Source of the DNA: Pseudomonadota bacterium
GTDB lineage: Bacteria; Pseudomonadota; Gammaproteobacteria; Burkholderiales; Ferrovaceae
Assembly (NCBI GenBank): GCA_021798835.1
Contig: JAJZBQ010000002.1
Location: 1-64,000, forward strand
Direction: 5' to 3'
DNA: 64,000 nucleotides
Shown: positions 8,572-17,439 of the stretch, piece by piece
How the letters are laid out: every line of letters begins with the position of its first letter
Position numbering within the stretch: position 1 is the first letter of the stretch
Position numbers and translations under genes: made by a program
The notes under the pieces: model-generated
Database searches by the model: none
Seen by the model: the letters and a program-made list of their open reading frames with translations, nothing else
Told to the model about the DNA's origin: nothing

Positions 8572-8820
8572 TTGATCAAATTTCACTTATCAAAGTTGAT
8601 GGGGGAACGAAAGCTCAAAACAGCCGATCTTGCTCGGGATTTGAAGGTCAACAGAGGCTCAATCGCCCGCATGTACCATGAATCGGTCGAAAAAGTGGAT
8701 GTGGAGCTGTTGAGCGATTTGTGCCAGTACTTTGGGTGTAACATCGCCGATTTGATGGAGTACATTCCGGCTGACGAGGAAAGTGTAGAACCGGGAGGCC
8801 CCCAGAAGAAGCAGGAATAA
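8572..8820 (+). CDS. Cro/C1-type small transcriptional regulator (copy 1)
   Basis: 82 residues: IKFHLSKLMGERKLKTADLA then DLKVNRGSIARMY (HTH) and LCQYFGCNIADLMEYI, the YozG/HTH_26 pattern. I place the start at TTG 8572 because it aligns with the ATG of the paralogue at 48586 and has AGGTGG about 5 nt upstream; a GTG at 8563 would overlap that site. It should repress or time the divergent xis-int-HD operon. The recognition helix differs from copy 2, matching the different operator palindromes. Confidence 0.8.
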   Translation: MIKFHLSKLMGERKLKTADLARDLKVNRGSIARMYHESVEKVDVELLSDLCQYFGCNIADLMEYIPADEESVEPGGPQKKQE

Positions 8821-9068
8821 TAATCCGCTTCTACACATTTTCAATATGCCTGCGCGGATTGTCGATAAGTTCTTCCAGAAGGGGAAAAAGTGGGATATAG
8901 CATTTGTCTGAGCAACCTGATTTACCCACTCTGCGCGATCATAGAGCACCCATACCAGAGAGCACTCGAATTCTTGATGCGAAAAATAACTTGGCAAAAA
9001 ACAGGTGGGGGATTTAAATTTGCGCTGAGTTTTTCGTGGCACGCATCAACACCTTCATGGAATCAATA

Positions 9069-9683
9069 ATGACACGGCTTTACACATACATCATCCCCGT
9101 TGACTCCGGCTTAGCACCCAACCCATTCTGGGACTGGTGTACTTTGGCAGTTTGTACCCCAAATCATCAAGGATCTGCTGTAAAGCCAGGCGAATGGATA
9201 GCAGGTTTTTCAACTAAAGAGACAGGTTATCAATTCATCTATGCCATGAAAGTTGATGAGAGAATTCACATGAATGATTACTTCAACGACCCCAGATTCC
9301 AATCGAAGAAACCTGATATTGCGGGTAACTGGAAACAGCGTTGTGGTGACAACTTTTACAGTCAACTTTCCAGTGGGGAATGGGTTGAACATCCTAATCC
9401 TTTCCACGAAAGCATGCGTGACATAGACACTAAGATACCTTATGTATTCGTTGGGCATAAGTTCTGGTATCTTGGCAGAAAGCGTGTAGACACTCCCCAC
9501 GAGTTTCTTCCTATGATTGGTGGCCGAGGCGCTAGGGTTAATCATCCTCAAGAGCTAGTGGATAAATTTAAGGCTTGGGTACAAATGAGCTTCAAGCCTG
9601 GAATTACAGCTATCCCATTAGATGCGGAGTATGGCTCCGGATGCATAAACAAGGATGCGCTAGGTAAGAAATCATGCGATTAA
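9069..9683 (+). CDS. Nmad2-type protein (nucleotide modification associated domain 2), paralogue 1
   Basis: 204 residues, starting TRLYTYIIPVDSGLAPNPFW. Family signature blocks: CTLAVCTPNHQG, GEWIAGFSTK, DYFNDPRFQSKKPD, GDNFYSQL, and VFVGHKFWYLGRKRV. These match the Nmad2 domain, named from comparative genomics of DNA base-modification loci in phages and bacteria; the biochemical activity is not established. Two paralogues lie at 16828-17400 and 28433-29092. Start at ATG 9069 by alignment; an in-frame upstream extension to 9036 is unconserved. It lies between the regulator and att in the left element, as a cargo gene. Confidence 0.75.
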   Translation: MTRLYTYIIPVDSGLAPNPFWDWCTLAVCTPNHQGSAVKPGEWIAGFSTKETGYQFIYAMKVDERIHMNDYFNDPRFQSKKPDIAGNWKQRCGDNFYSQLSSGEWVEHPNPFHESMRDIDTKIPYVFVGHKFWYLGRKRVDTPHEFLPMIGGRGARVNHPQELVDKFKAWVQMSFKPGITAIPLDAEYGSGCINKDALGKKSCD

Positions 9684-10072
9684 GACGGCTTTCCCGCAGG
9701 CATTGAACGACAAGTTCGAGTCCAATGCAGGTAGCAATTCAGGTTCGCCCGGAACGGCAGTTAAGGCCGAGCAGCGCTTATTCGGCGCGTGATGCAATTT
9801 CGTCCAGCGACCGCAAATGATCCAACTTCAGATTGCAAATAGCCCAAAATTGATCCGTTATGCCAATTCGTTAGGTGTCAGGTTGGAAAAATGATGGGAT
9901 CGATGAGAATTTGATCCATCATATCGCAATAAATCATAGTATATTCAATGCGGTATGATAGTCACACAACGTTATCGTCATGCAGCCCTGGGAAAGGGTT
10001 GCGGAAACTAGAGATGGTCACCCTACGTTGTCGTCAAAATCGTGAGGAAAAAGCCACGCATAGAGAGGGCAT

Positions 10073-10116
10073 AGCCACCAAAAAGTCGCCAAATAGTCTC
10101 CATTTGGTCTCCACGC
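10073..10116 (+). repeat. Four 11-bp-spaced iterons next to the left att copy
   Basis: AGCCACCA, AGTCGCCA, AGTCTCCA and GGTCTCCA start at 10073, 10084, 10095 and 10106, exactly 11 bp apart, so all face one side of the helix. A conserved motif AACGTTATCGTCATGC lies upstream at 9968-9983, with a second partial copy at 10025-10036. Position (between the integrase module and att) suggests integrase arm sites or excisionase sites. The rest of 9684-10072 shows no gene. Confidence 0.6.
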
Positions 10117-10184
10117 AGAAAACTCGCGACTATTGGCCCACCACTCTTGACATCGCAGGCTACAATATGTATTATAGATTTTTA

Positions 10185-10222
<38 letters not shown>

Positions 10223-10425
10223 CGTCCCGAATGCACTGCCACTCCACTGCATATATATACGAAAACCACTAACTTCAATCTTTAATCAATATGTTATAGA
10301 ATTTATTGTCCACCATGATTCTGTGGTTAGTCAACTTTTATGTTGTTTATGAGTTAATATTATGGGATACTGTATTTCAATGAGTTAGACTACAACGATT
10401 CTCTATCATAGGCCATCCAACGTCC

Positions 10426-12948
10426 ATGATTCACAATTCTCCAAAAAACAGCGTTCAGCATAACTCGCTCATAGAATTGGCGATATTGGCAGGCATAGAC
10501 AGTGCTTTGATAAAACGGTTTCTTTGGATAATAAACGCGCATGATTTTCTAATTTCTTTTCCGAGAATCTGCCAGAACATAATAAACATTCTGAAACTAA
10601 TAAATCTGTTTGACAAAACATCACCAGCAATTAAAACCTTAAATAATTTGACTCCGGTGCTGGAATGGGTTCACCGAGACAGCCTGAATCTGACCAAAAT
10701 AATTGGCTCTGACTTCGACCGACAATCCTCTGGACCCAAAGATCATCCCGTCATGGGGCTCGGGTCCAGTCGGCACCCACTGTACACAACGCTCTGGAAT
10801 ACTCCCGAGGACCAGTCGGTAGGTGATGCCTACCGAATTCTTCAAGGCCATCTATTGCTGGCCCATGTTGGCGAGCTTTTGAAGAAAAACAATCAACTCG
10901 GATATGAAACATATGACGGCCAAACCGAATGGAAAGGTTTTTCAAATTCACCATATCTGGCATCGTTGGCCGTCAGGTTACTTAGTGAGGCACACTACGC
11001 TCCGACAGTCCAACGGTTGAATGTCGCCGTTTCTCCGGAAAAATTTGCGCTATCTCTCAACAATCTTCAGTCTGTTCGCTCCAAAAAGTTGCTGGAGAAC
11101 CTGAACAACATAAAGCGTTTTCTCCAAAAACACCACGGGCTCGAGAACTGGGTTTTTAGAAACGGAAGAATGGCCAGCAATTCAATAGGCGGCGGTTCCC
11201 CTAGAATCACTGGATACGTGGAAATTTCCCCTCAATTGATCAAGCGAGATATTTCGCTCACCAATTTCAGTGACCCTCTTGAAAATTTTGGAGCCACAGC
11301 GACCATCAATGAGATCGGTCTCAGTCATCAGGACCAACTGGAGAGACTGGATTCCGATCTGGCGCCGGATGAAATCGATCAGCATGAAATGTTGCTGATC
11401 AATTTCAACACAGATCAATCAGGAACGGTTTCTGCCAATACGGGTGCGCAGCAACGCCATATTGCCATGGCCAATCAATTGTTCCCATGGACGTACCAGC
11501 AACTGACCCTGTCGGAACTGAGCGGTTTTTTGATCGGAGTGGCCAAACGGTTCAATCAATTTTCCTCGACGAAAAAAAGCATGATTCTTGGCGAGTCAGA
11601 ACAGGAATTTCTGGAAATTATTTGCTTGATAAGGGTCATGGTTTTTACCGGATCCGATTACGAACGCGCCAGAAAAACCGTCATTTGTCTAAATAGCCAA
11701 CCAAATCAGAATGTGGATATCGTCTACCTGTTCGACCAGGACAAACCGGGTAAATGGCAACTACGCGCCATGAAACCTGACTATAAAACTCAAGATGTCA
11801 TGGTGGTTAGCCAACTGGACAGGCCAAGAACCGATTTCTTTGAACTCCCGGACCTCTCGTTCACGAATCGAATGTTGTCGTTTCTGGTTTCACACACTTT
11901 GAAAATAATCAACCCATTGGAAACCACCCCCCCCCAATTTCAACTCGTTCGGGAATCCAAAAACTTCAGACAGAATTTTTTGAACTTCCTGAAACAGATT
12001 GACCCATCAGGGCGAATCACAGAACACAAACTTTCAATGTTCCTGTTCAACCGCCTTCTGGAGGTTAGCCATGGTGATGTTTGCGCAGCCTCAATAATCT
12101 GCGGATACCCGCATCCACTGGCTCGCGTCAAAATGTTTTATTCCGTGAAATCAGTCAATGAACTGGAGAAGTTGTATCGGAATGCCGTAGGGGATCTGGT
12201 CAGTCAACTGATGAAAGTTACACAGCGCACCGATATAACACCTCCACCGCCCATTATTCAGAACCATTTTTCCGTCGGAAGTCGCCTTTGTCCGACCTAT
12301 GACGCGGTCAAGAATTCTGTGACCCAGTTGAGAACGGCGATCATGGCAAATCGCAGTCATCCGATCGAAAATGGTTTCCATAACCAGTTTGTTCTGTGGG
12401 TACTCTGGCACTTCAATTTTTCCACGGCATGCCGGGCCATCGTGGATCCGTATATTCCGATACAGGATCTTGACCCGGTTACGGGTGTTGGCCTTCTGGC
12501 TGATAAAGACGACGGAACCGGCTACAAGGCCAGGCTCATCTGCATACCGCCATTTGTTCTCAACCTGATGGCAACATTTGAGTCTTATCTGGACAAGGTC
12601 ATCAAGCAATACCCTTCTGTGCAATACCAGAGCCACCTGCCATTCTTTATAAAAACTGGTTATAAGGAAAAACTCTTGGCTGGACCGGTTCAACCGCGAA
12701 CCCTGAAACCCGTAATGGAACCGTTTTTCCCCTATCCGGCAAACTTTCATCGGCGTTTCATGAGAACCACGCTTCTGGATCGTGGTTGTCCGAATGAAAT
12801 TGTCGACGCATGGATGGGCCACTGGCATACTGGCGAAGAACCCTGGGGCCCGTATTCAAGTTTCAGTTTCAGAGAATACCGCATCAAACTTGAAACATTT
12901 CTGGTCCCGGTCATGCAGGATCTTGGTCTTGATGGATTCGTGCCATGA
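10426..12948 (+). CDS. Large tyrosine-recombinase-like protein A
   Basis: 840 residues, much longer than a normal integrase. Only the C-terminal third carries recognisable tyrosine recombinase elements: an Arg in FSTACRAIVDPYIPI followed by LLADKDDGTGYKARLICIP, HxxR in NFHRRFMRTTLLDRG, a GHW motif (DAWMGHWHTGEEPWG) and a Tyr in PYSSFSF. The first 500 residues are unrecognised and mostly helical in appearance. The stop overlaps the next gene by ATGA, so both are made together. Codon and base use are less GC-rich than the neighbouring int modules. Function is probably DNA strand exchange by a two-protein recombinase; the target is unknown. Begins about 200 bp after the att repeat. Confidence 0.7.
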   Translation: MIHNSPKNSVQHNSLIELAILAGIDSALIKRFLWIINAHDFLISFPRICQNIINILKLINLFDKTSPAIKTLNNLTPVLEWVHRDSLNLTKIIGSDFDRQSSGPKDHPVMGLGSSRHPLYTTLWNTPEDQSVGDAYRILQGHLLLAHVGELLKKNNQLGYETYDGQTEWKGFSNSPYLASLAVRLLSEAHYAPTVQRLNVAVSPEKFALSLNNLQSVRSKKLLENLNNIKRFLQKHHGLENWVFRNGRMASNSIGGGSPRITGYVEISPQLIKRDISLTNFSDPLENFGATATINEIGLSHQDQLERLDSDLAPDEIDQHEMLLINFNTDQSGTVSANTGAQQRHIAMANQLFPWTYQQLTLSELSGFLIGVAKRFNQFSSTKKSMILGESEQEFLEIICLIRVMVFTGSDYERARKTVICLNSQPNQNVDIVYLFDQDKPGKWQLRAMKPDYKTQDVMVVSQLDRPRTDFFELPDLSFTNRMLSFLVSHTLKIINPLETTPPQFQLVRESKNFRQNFLNFLKQIDPSGRITEHKLSMFLFNRLLEVSHGDVCAASIICGYPHPLARVKMFYSVKSVNELEKLYRNAVGDLVSQLMKVTQRTDITPPPPIIQNHFSVGSRLCPTYDAVKNSVTQLRTAIMANRSHPIENGFHNQFVLWVLWHFNFSTACRAIVDPYIPIQDLDPVTGVGLLADKDDGTGYKARLICIPPFVLNLMATFESYLDKVIKQYPSVQYQSHLPFFIKTGYKEKLLAGPVQPRTLKPVMEPFFPYPANFHRRFMRTTLLDRGCPNEIVDAWMGHWHTGEEPWGPYSSFSFREYRIKLETFLVPVMQDLGLDGFVP

Positions 12949-15900
12949 GTACTGTATTGACCATCCCAATCGTCAGACATGCGGCCCATCTTGCCTGGAA
13001 ACTCGGCGATATCAGCCTCTCTCCGGATCAAATTCCTATTGCATGTGATTTGTTTGATTGGCTTGCACGACAACCTGAAAACATGGCTCATGCGTTGAGG
13101 CAAGGTGTCGGTGGAAGTTTTTCACCTGTAGAAATTCGCGTTCTTGAACACGAAATCATCAAGCGCTTTGCGCCGTTGCCAAACGCAGAACGCTATCTCA
13201 GGGTTCTCTGTAAAGTGGTCGATGCCATCAATTATCGATCCACCACGAAACTTCCAACCCCACGGATCCCACAACTGGTTTCGCGCCCCAAAAATCCCTT
13301 CAGAAACGGATTGGTGGATGCCTTGACCAAAACCAGGCAATGGAGGGAAGCCATCAACCAAGAAAGCCATAACCGGAAAACCCTACCCCTGACCACGACC
13401 GATCATGACAATCATGATGTGGAATTGCTGTTCAGCAGCGCGGTGTTACACGGCGGATTGGTGGACGCCAATCTTTTGGTAGCACTGGCACGCGCGCTGG
13501 CAATATTTCCGGCCTCATCGTTCCTGCTGGAAAACAGCCTTGTCATCCAGTTATCGGTTTCATGGCAGGGTGAAGCAGCATCGGAATACAGACTCTGGTA
13601 TCCCGACCACCTGACCGGAACCCTGATCCCCAAGGTGGCTGGCAATAAGTTTTTCTCTACATTTCTGGGTGAGAAAAGTAGCACACAAACTGATAGGGCC
13701 CTGCGGGCCGAAATATGGCGCCGAATCAGGCGGTATTTTCAAGCCACCAGTCTGGCAAAGCCAGCACTCCCATCCAGTCTGGGCATGATGCTTGAAACCG
13801 TTCGAACCGATTTTCAAAGCAGGATACCCATGGTCCTAGCCAACTACGCCAGTCGTTTTCTGATTGCCCATTCCCTTCCTATCACAGTCATCGAACGAAT
13901 ATGTAATGTCATCAAGCCCAATTACCATCCCTCCCCCCCGGTCGATGACATACATCATGACAGCCCCGACCTGATCACAGATCAAAACCAAACTTTCATG
14001 GATATGACGGATATCGAACCCCATTGGTTGCGAAAATACCGTCAAATCTTCACCACCCACAAAAAATCGTCACATATTCAAAATGAAGTGGCCAAAATCA
14101 ATCCGCCTCTCGATTCTCCCGAACGCTGTTTCCGTGATTTCGCCATCCATCTGGTATCGGCACGTTCAGCCAGCGGAAACATATTGGCCCCATCCACGGC
14201 CAGGTCTTATCTTGTCATGGTGTCCAAACGATTGGGAGGCAGGCTTGGAAATGTCAGTCCTGTTACGTTATCCGCCGAAGCGCTCGAAGACCTCTACAAG
14301 GAAATTCTTCAGGATACCGATCAGGATGGGGCGTTTCGAGGATTGCGACGGCGAATTGCCAAGGCACTGAGGGAATTTCATCATTTTCTAGTGCAGCAGC
14401 ACCAGTTCACCTCCATCAATGTCCGTGACATCCTGGGAATTGGGAAGGGGCTTCTTCCGGTCGATGCGAACCTGATCACCTGGGATGAATATGACGCCAT
14501 CAAATGCATGATACCTGACACGTTGTTGCGCATGCATCCAACTTTTCCTGCCATAACTGATCTTGGCAAGGCATTGCAATTGATTTTCATGCTGTCTTTC
14601 AAATGTGGACTGAGGCGGATGGAAGTCTTGATGCTGACATGCGCAGATTTCGGCGAGCATGACCCCGCCGAACTGTTGATAAGAGCCTCTGACGCCCGGC
14701 GTCTCAAGACAAAAAGTTCAACCCGAAAAATTCCGCTCCATACCTTGCTGAATGAATCCGATATCCAAGATCTCCGTCAGTGGAAGACTTCGAGGCTTGC
14801 CTTGGCGACACCGTCCACTAACGAATCTGCCATTACCCCTGTCAAACCTCAAAACACATTCCTATTCAGCATCCCGGAATTAGGAAACAATGTCCTTACT
14901 CAGGACATGGTGTTCCCCATTATCCACACAGCCATGCGATCCATAACAGGCGACGACAGTCTGCATTTTCACCATCTCCGTCACAGTTTTGCCAGCTGGA
15001 CTTTTTTGCGGCTCATGATGTCCGATATGCCAACAGTACAAGATTTGTTCCCCATGCACCCCAAAACATCTGCGATCCTGGCCGATTCCAAGTTATTCAG
15101 GACCAAACTTTACGCACGAGACGGCATGACACGCCGTCATACCTATGCCGTGGCTTCGTTGCTGGGACACTCCGGCCCAGAAATATCGTTGGAACATTAC
15201 ATTCACACCTGCGACATTCTGCTGAACCTGGCCTTGTCTGACGACGAGTCCACCCCTCATGTCAAACCCATACGACTTCAGGCAGCACGCCCAAAATCGA
15301 CTATCTATCGCTGGCTTGCCGAAGGGGTTGGTCATGTGCCGTATCGAATGACCAAACGATCCGGGTGGTTCCCTGCCAAAAGACCAATAACCTCCCCTCC
15401 CCAACTCCCCTCTCCTTCCACTGGAACCACCACAAAAACGGTCAAATCGGTTTTCTCTAAGGACATTTTTGACAAGATATGGGACATGCTTTTCCAGCAC
15501 ACTTTTCATGGAAAGCCCCTGTCAGAACTCTGTAAGTCCCATGGCGTCCCACTGGAATCAGCCACCATGATGCTGGACAAAGCCACCCGTATCAGGGAAA
15601 TGCGTGCCACAACAGGTGGCAAGGGCTATCGGCATCGCATGGTAAAGTTAGCCTTTGACCGGCGTACCCCTGAAAACATGGTTCGCATTCCTTGTCCCGA
15701 ACCTCCACGGACCCAGCAGGAAAAAGAGCTCACATCCTGTCTTGCCAAAAATCTGGTTACCCTGATGGTTCAAGAGCCGTTGCTATGCCAGAAAGTATTC
15801 TCTTACTATCTGAACAATGTCTGGAGCCGTCAGGGTTTTGTGGTTTTCAGGGATTCCCTTCACCCCGAACCCGCATGGGATTTCATTCGGTTTCTGGAAA

Positions 15901-16241
15901 GCTTGGGCATCAAAAAGTCCCAAATGAAAATGATCGCCTTCGATCAGGCAGAGCGCTCCAGGAATGTTCCGCAATGGCGGGGTTTATTGAATCTCAGCGC
16001 AAGTTACCCGATTGTCAAACTCAACGATGGCAAATCCCATGTCAAGGCAAAAAAGTGGCTGGCCATCATGCCAATCTTCACGGACGACAACAAATCCGAT
16101 GAGGCCGAACAGGAAGCAAAAGGCTCCAATGCCTTTCGTTATCTGATGGTGATGGGGGCGATTGTCGGAGTCTCGAAGTCATGTTCCTCCCAAGAGCCCC
16201 AGTCAACACAGATTATAAACTCGGCAACCCTGCCGTTTTAG
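12945..16241 (+). CDS. Large tyrosine-recombinase-like protein B
   Basis: 1098 residues. The middle holds a standard tyrosine recombinase fold: core-binding region near residues 390-480 (SARSASGNILAPSTARSYLV), Arg in FKCGLRRMEVLML, HxxR in FHHLRHSFASW, His in ASLLGHSGPEISLEHY and the likely nucleophile Tyr in that same block. About 330 extra residues follow, including a segment starting STIYRWLAEGVGHVPYRM that could be a helix-turn-helix. Overlaps protein A by 4 nt. All catalytic residues seem present, so this may be the active partner and A an accessory. The extreme 3' end abuts IS21 terminal sequence, so the last residues may have been altered. Confidence 0.75.
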   Translation: MSTVLTIPIVRHAAHLAWKLGDISLSPDQIPIACDLFDWLARQPENMAHALRQGVGGSFSPVEIRVLEHEIIKRFAPLPNAERYLRVLCKVVDAINYRSTTKLPTPRIPQLVSRPKNPFRNGLVDALTKTRQWREAINQESHNRKTLPLTTTDHDNHDVELLFSSAVLHGGLVDANLLVALARALAIFPASSFLLENSLVIQLSVSWQGEAASEYRLWYPDHLTGTLIPKVAGNKFFSTFLGEKSSTQTDRALRAEIWRRIRRYFQATSLAKPALPSSLGMMLETVRTDFQSRIPMVLANYASRFLIAHSLPITVIERICNVIKPNYHPSPPVDDIHHDSPDLITDQNQTFMDMTDIEPHWLRKYRQIFTTHKKSSHIQNEVAKINPPLDSPERCFRDFAIHLVSARSASGNILAPSTARSYLVMVSKRLGGRLGNVSPVTLSAEALEDLYKEILQDTDQDGAFRGLRRRIAKALREFHHFLVQQHQFTSINVRDILGIGKGLLPVDANLITWDEYDAIKCMIPDTLLRMHPTFPAITDLGKALQLIFMLSFKCGLRRMEVLMLTCADFGEHDPAELLIRASDARRLKTKSSTRKIPLHTLLNESDIQDLRQWKTSRLALATPSTNESAITPVKPQNTFLFSIPELGNNVLTQDMVFPIIHTAMRSITGDDSLHFHHLRHSFASWTFLRLMMSDMPTVQDLFPMHPKTSAILADSKLFRTKLYARDGMTRRHTYAVASLLGHSGPEISLEHYIHTCDILLNLALSDDESTPHVKPIRLQAARPKSTIYRWLAEGVGHVPYRMTKRSGWFPAKRPITSPPQLPSPSTGTTTKTVKSVFSKDIFDKIWDMLFQHTFHGKPLSELCKSHGVPLESATMMLDKATRIREMRATTGGKGYRHRMVKLAFDRRTPENMVRIPCPEPPRTQQEKELTSCLAKNLVTLMVQEPLLCQKVFSYYLNNVWSRQGFVVFRDSLHPEPAWDFIRFLESLGIKKSQMKMIAFDQAERSRNVPQWRGLLNLSASYPIVKLNDGKSHVKAKKWLAIMPIFTDDNKSDEAEQEAKGSNAFRYLMVMGAIVGVSKSCSSQEPQSTQIINSATLPF

Positions 16242-16244
16242 CTT

Positions 16245-16610
16245 CAGCCAAAAATGGGGGTGCTTCAGGGATGGGGGGGGCAAAACTAATGGCCAATACT
16301 GGGTCAAATTTATTGGCCATTGACACAATCCTCGCCCACCCCGGAGGGCGGGCGCTAGAATCACGAAACGCGGGTTTTGCGCCCCGTTGGCCACTTCAAA
16401 ATCCCCCAACCTTTGGTCACCCAAAATCCCCCAGGCAGGACGTGTAGATTATCAGTTGACTGAGGGGTTTTGTGCAAGTCGCGTGGTAGCCTCTTTGAGC
16501 CGATAACTCTTGCCTTCGAACTCAATCAAATGCGATCGGTGCATCAATCTATCGAGAATGGTGGTGGCCATCGTGTTGTCTCCCAGGTATTTCCGAATCG
16601 TGAGATTACA
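16245..16610 (-). mobile_element. IS21-family remnant (istB end of the element)
   Basis: Holds the last third of istB and the typical IS21 terminal region: GGCCAC and CCCCCA repeats and a 9-bp perfect inverted repeat ATGGCCAAT (16289-16297) / ATTGGCCAT (16312-16320). The istA gene and other end are missing. The exact outer boundary is uncertain. No gene is seen in 16611-16827. Confidence 0.65.
16452..16610 (-). pseudogene. istB: istB fragment (IS21 transposition ATPase, C-terminus)
   Basis: The minus-strand frame ending in TGA at 16452 reads KYLGDNTMATTILDRLMHRS followed by HLIEFEGKSYRLKEATTRLA. This is the C-terminal part of the IstB AAA+ helper protein (conserved LDRLxHxxHxxxxxGxSYRLK). 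Upstream Walker motifs are gone, so it is non-functional. Confidence 0.85.
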
Positions 16611-16827
16611 TCATTGATTCGAAAACGCCTACCAATGCAATTCTCAAACTCGCTCTCTCTGACACACCTATTGTAGAAGACAACCACAGATACGGCTCAC
16701 TCCTCATTGTCCAAATATATCCTTGGTCACGAACTAATCTGAGGCTTTGTCGTGGGCGCTATTGACAACGGCATCTTGCAGTAATCTCGCAAGTTCGAAC
16801 TTGAACATCGGTCTCTTTGGTAGCGAG

Positions 16828-17400
16828 TCAGTCTTTCAATTCGGAGCTGGCGTTGATTGGCAGGCCATGGATCCCGCAGGGCCAAGACCCAAGCCAGCGT
16901 TCAAGATTCTCTACATCGTCAGGTCGCCGATTTTTGTGAACCGTATGGCCTCTAGGGTAGGGAACAAGATGCTCGAGGCTCTGTGGCAAGATCGGGTTAG
17001 TGGATCCGAAGTACCAGAAGCGCGATCCTATCAATACGTTATGCCCGCTGATGTCCCTTGGTTTTTCGTCAAAGTTGTGAATATTGTTCTGACCCCATTC
17101 AAGATCACCGTTCCCATATGGTCGGTAAATATTGTCAGGTACAGGTGAGGCAGCATCGGGCCGACGATCGTAAAAACGCGTGTCATCCCAGTACGCGTCG
17201 AGAGGCATGGATTGCGCCACTTGCATCACATACACGACGTAACCCGGCATGCAACTCCGAAATCCAATGATCCAGTCTCCGCTAGAGGCAACAGCGCGAA
17301 TTCTTGGCTTACATATGGCGAGCGTGCAAAAGCCATCATATGGACGTGGGGCGGAACCTCCGTCATGGCGAACGACATAACGAAAGATACGGGGAGTCAT
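16828..17400 (-). CDS. Nmad2-type protein, paralogue 2
   Basis: 190 residues starting MTPRIFRYVVRHDGGSAPRP, with CTLAICKPRIRAV, GDWIIGFRS, AYWDDTRFYDRRPD, DNIYRPYG and NVLIGSRFWYFGS: the same block order as the Nmad2 proteins at 9069 and 28433. Start ATG 17400 is preceded by GGAGATATC. Before the IS5 insertion at 17440 this gene overlapped the stop of an Nmad3 gene by ATGA. The pair was therefore a translationally coupled operon, now cut off from its promoter unless the IS supplies one. Predicted role in DNA base modification or in sensing it; no activity known. Confidence 0.75.
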   Translation of the reverse strand: MTPRIFRYVVRHDGGSAPRPYDGFCTLAICKPRIRAVASSGDWIIGFRSCMPGYVVYVMQVAQSMPLDAYWDDTRFYDRRPDAASPVPDNIYRPYGNGDLEWGQNNIHNFDEKPRDISGHNVLIGSRFWYFGSTNPILPQSLEHLVPYPRGHTVHKNRRPDDVENLERWLGSWPCGIHGLPINASSELKD

Positions 17401-17439
17401 GATATCTCCGCAATGGAAGAAGGTGACAGTGATGTAAAT

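Noticed and set aside
8659..9042. Minus-strand frame of 127 codons
   Set aside because: Overlaps the Cro-like regulator for 160 bp and has no ribosome site or conserved motif.
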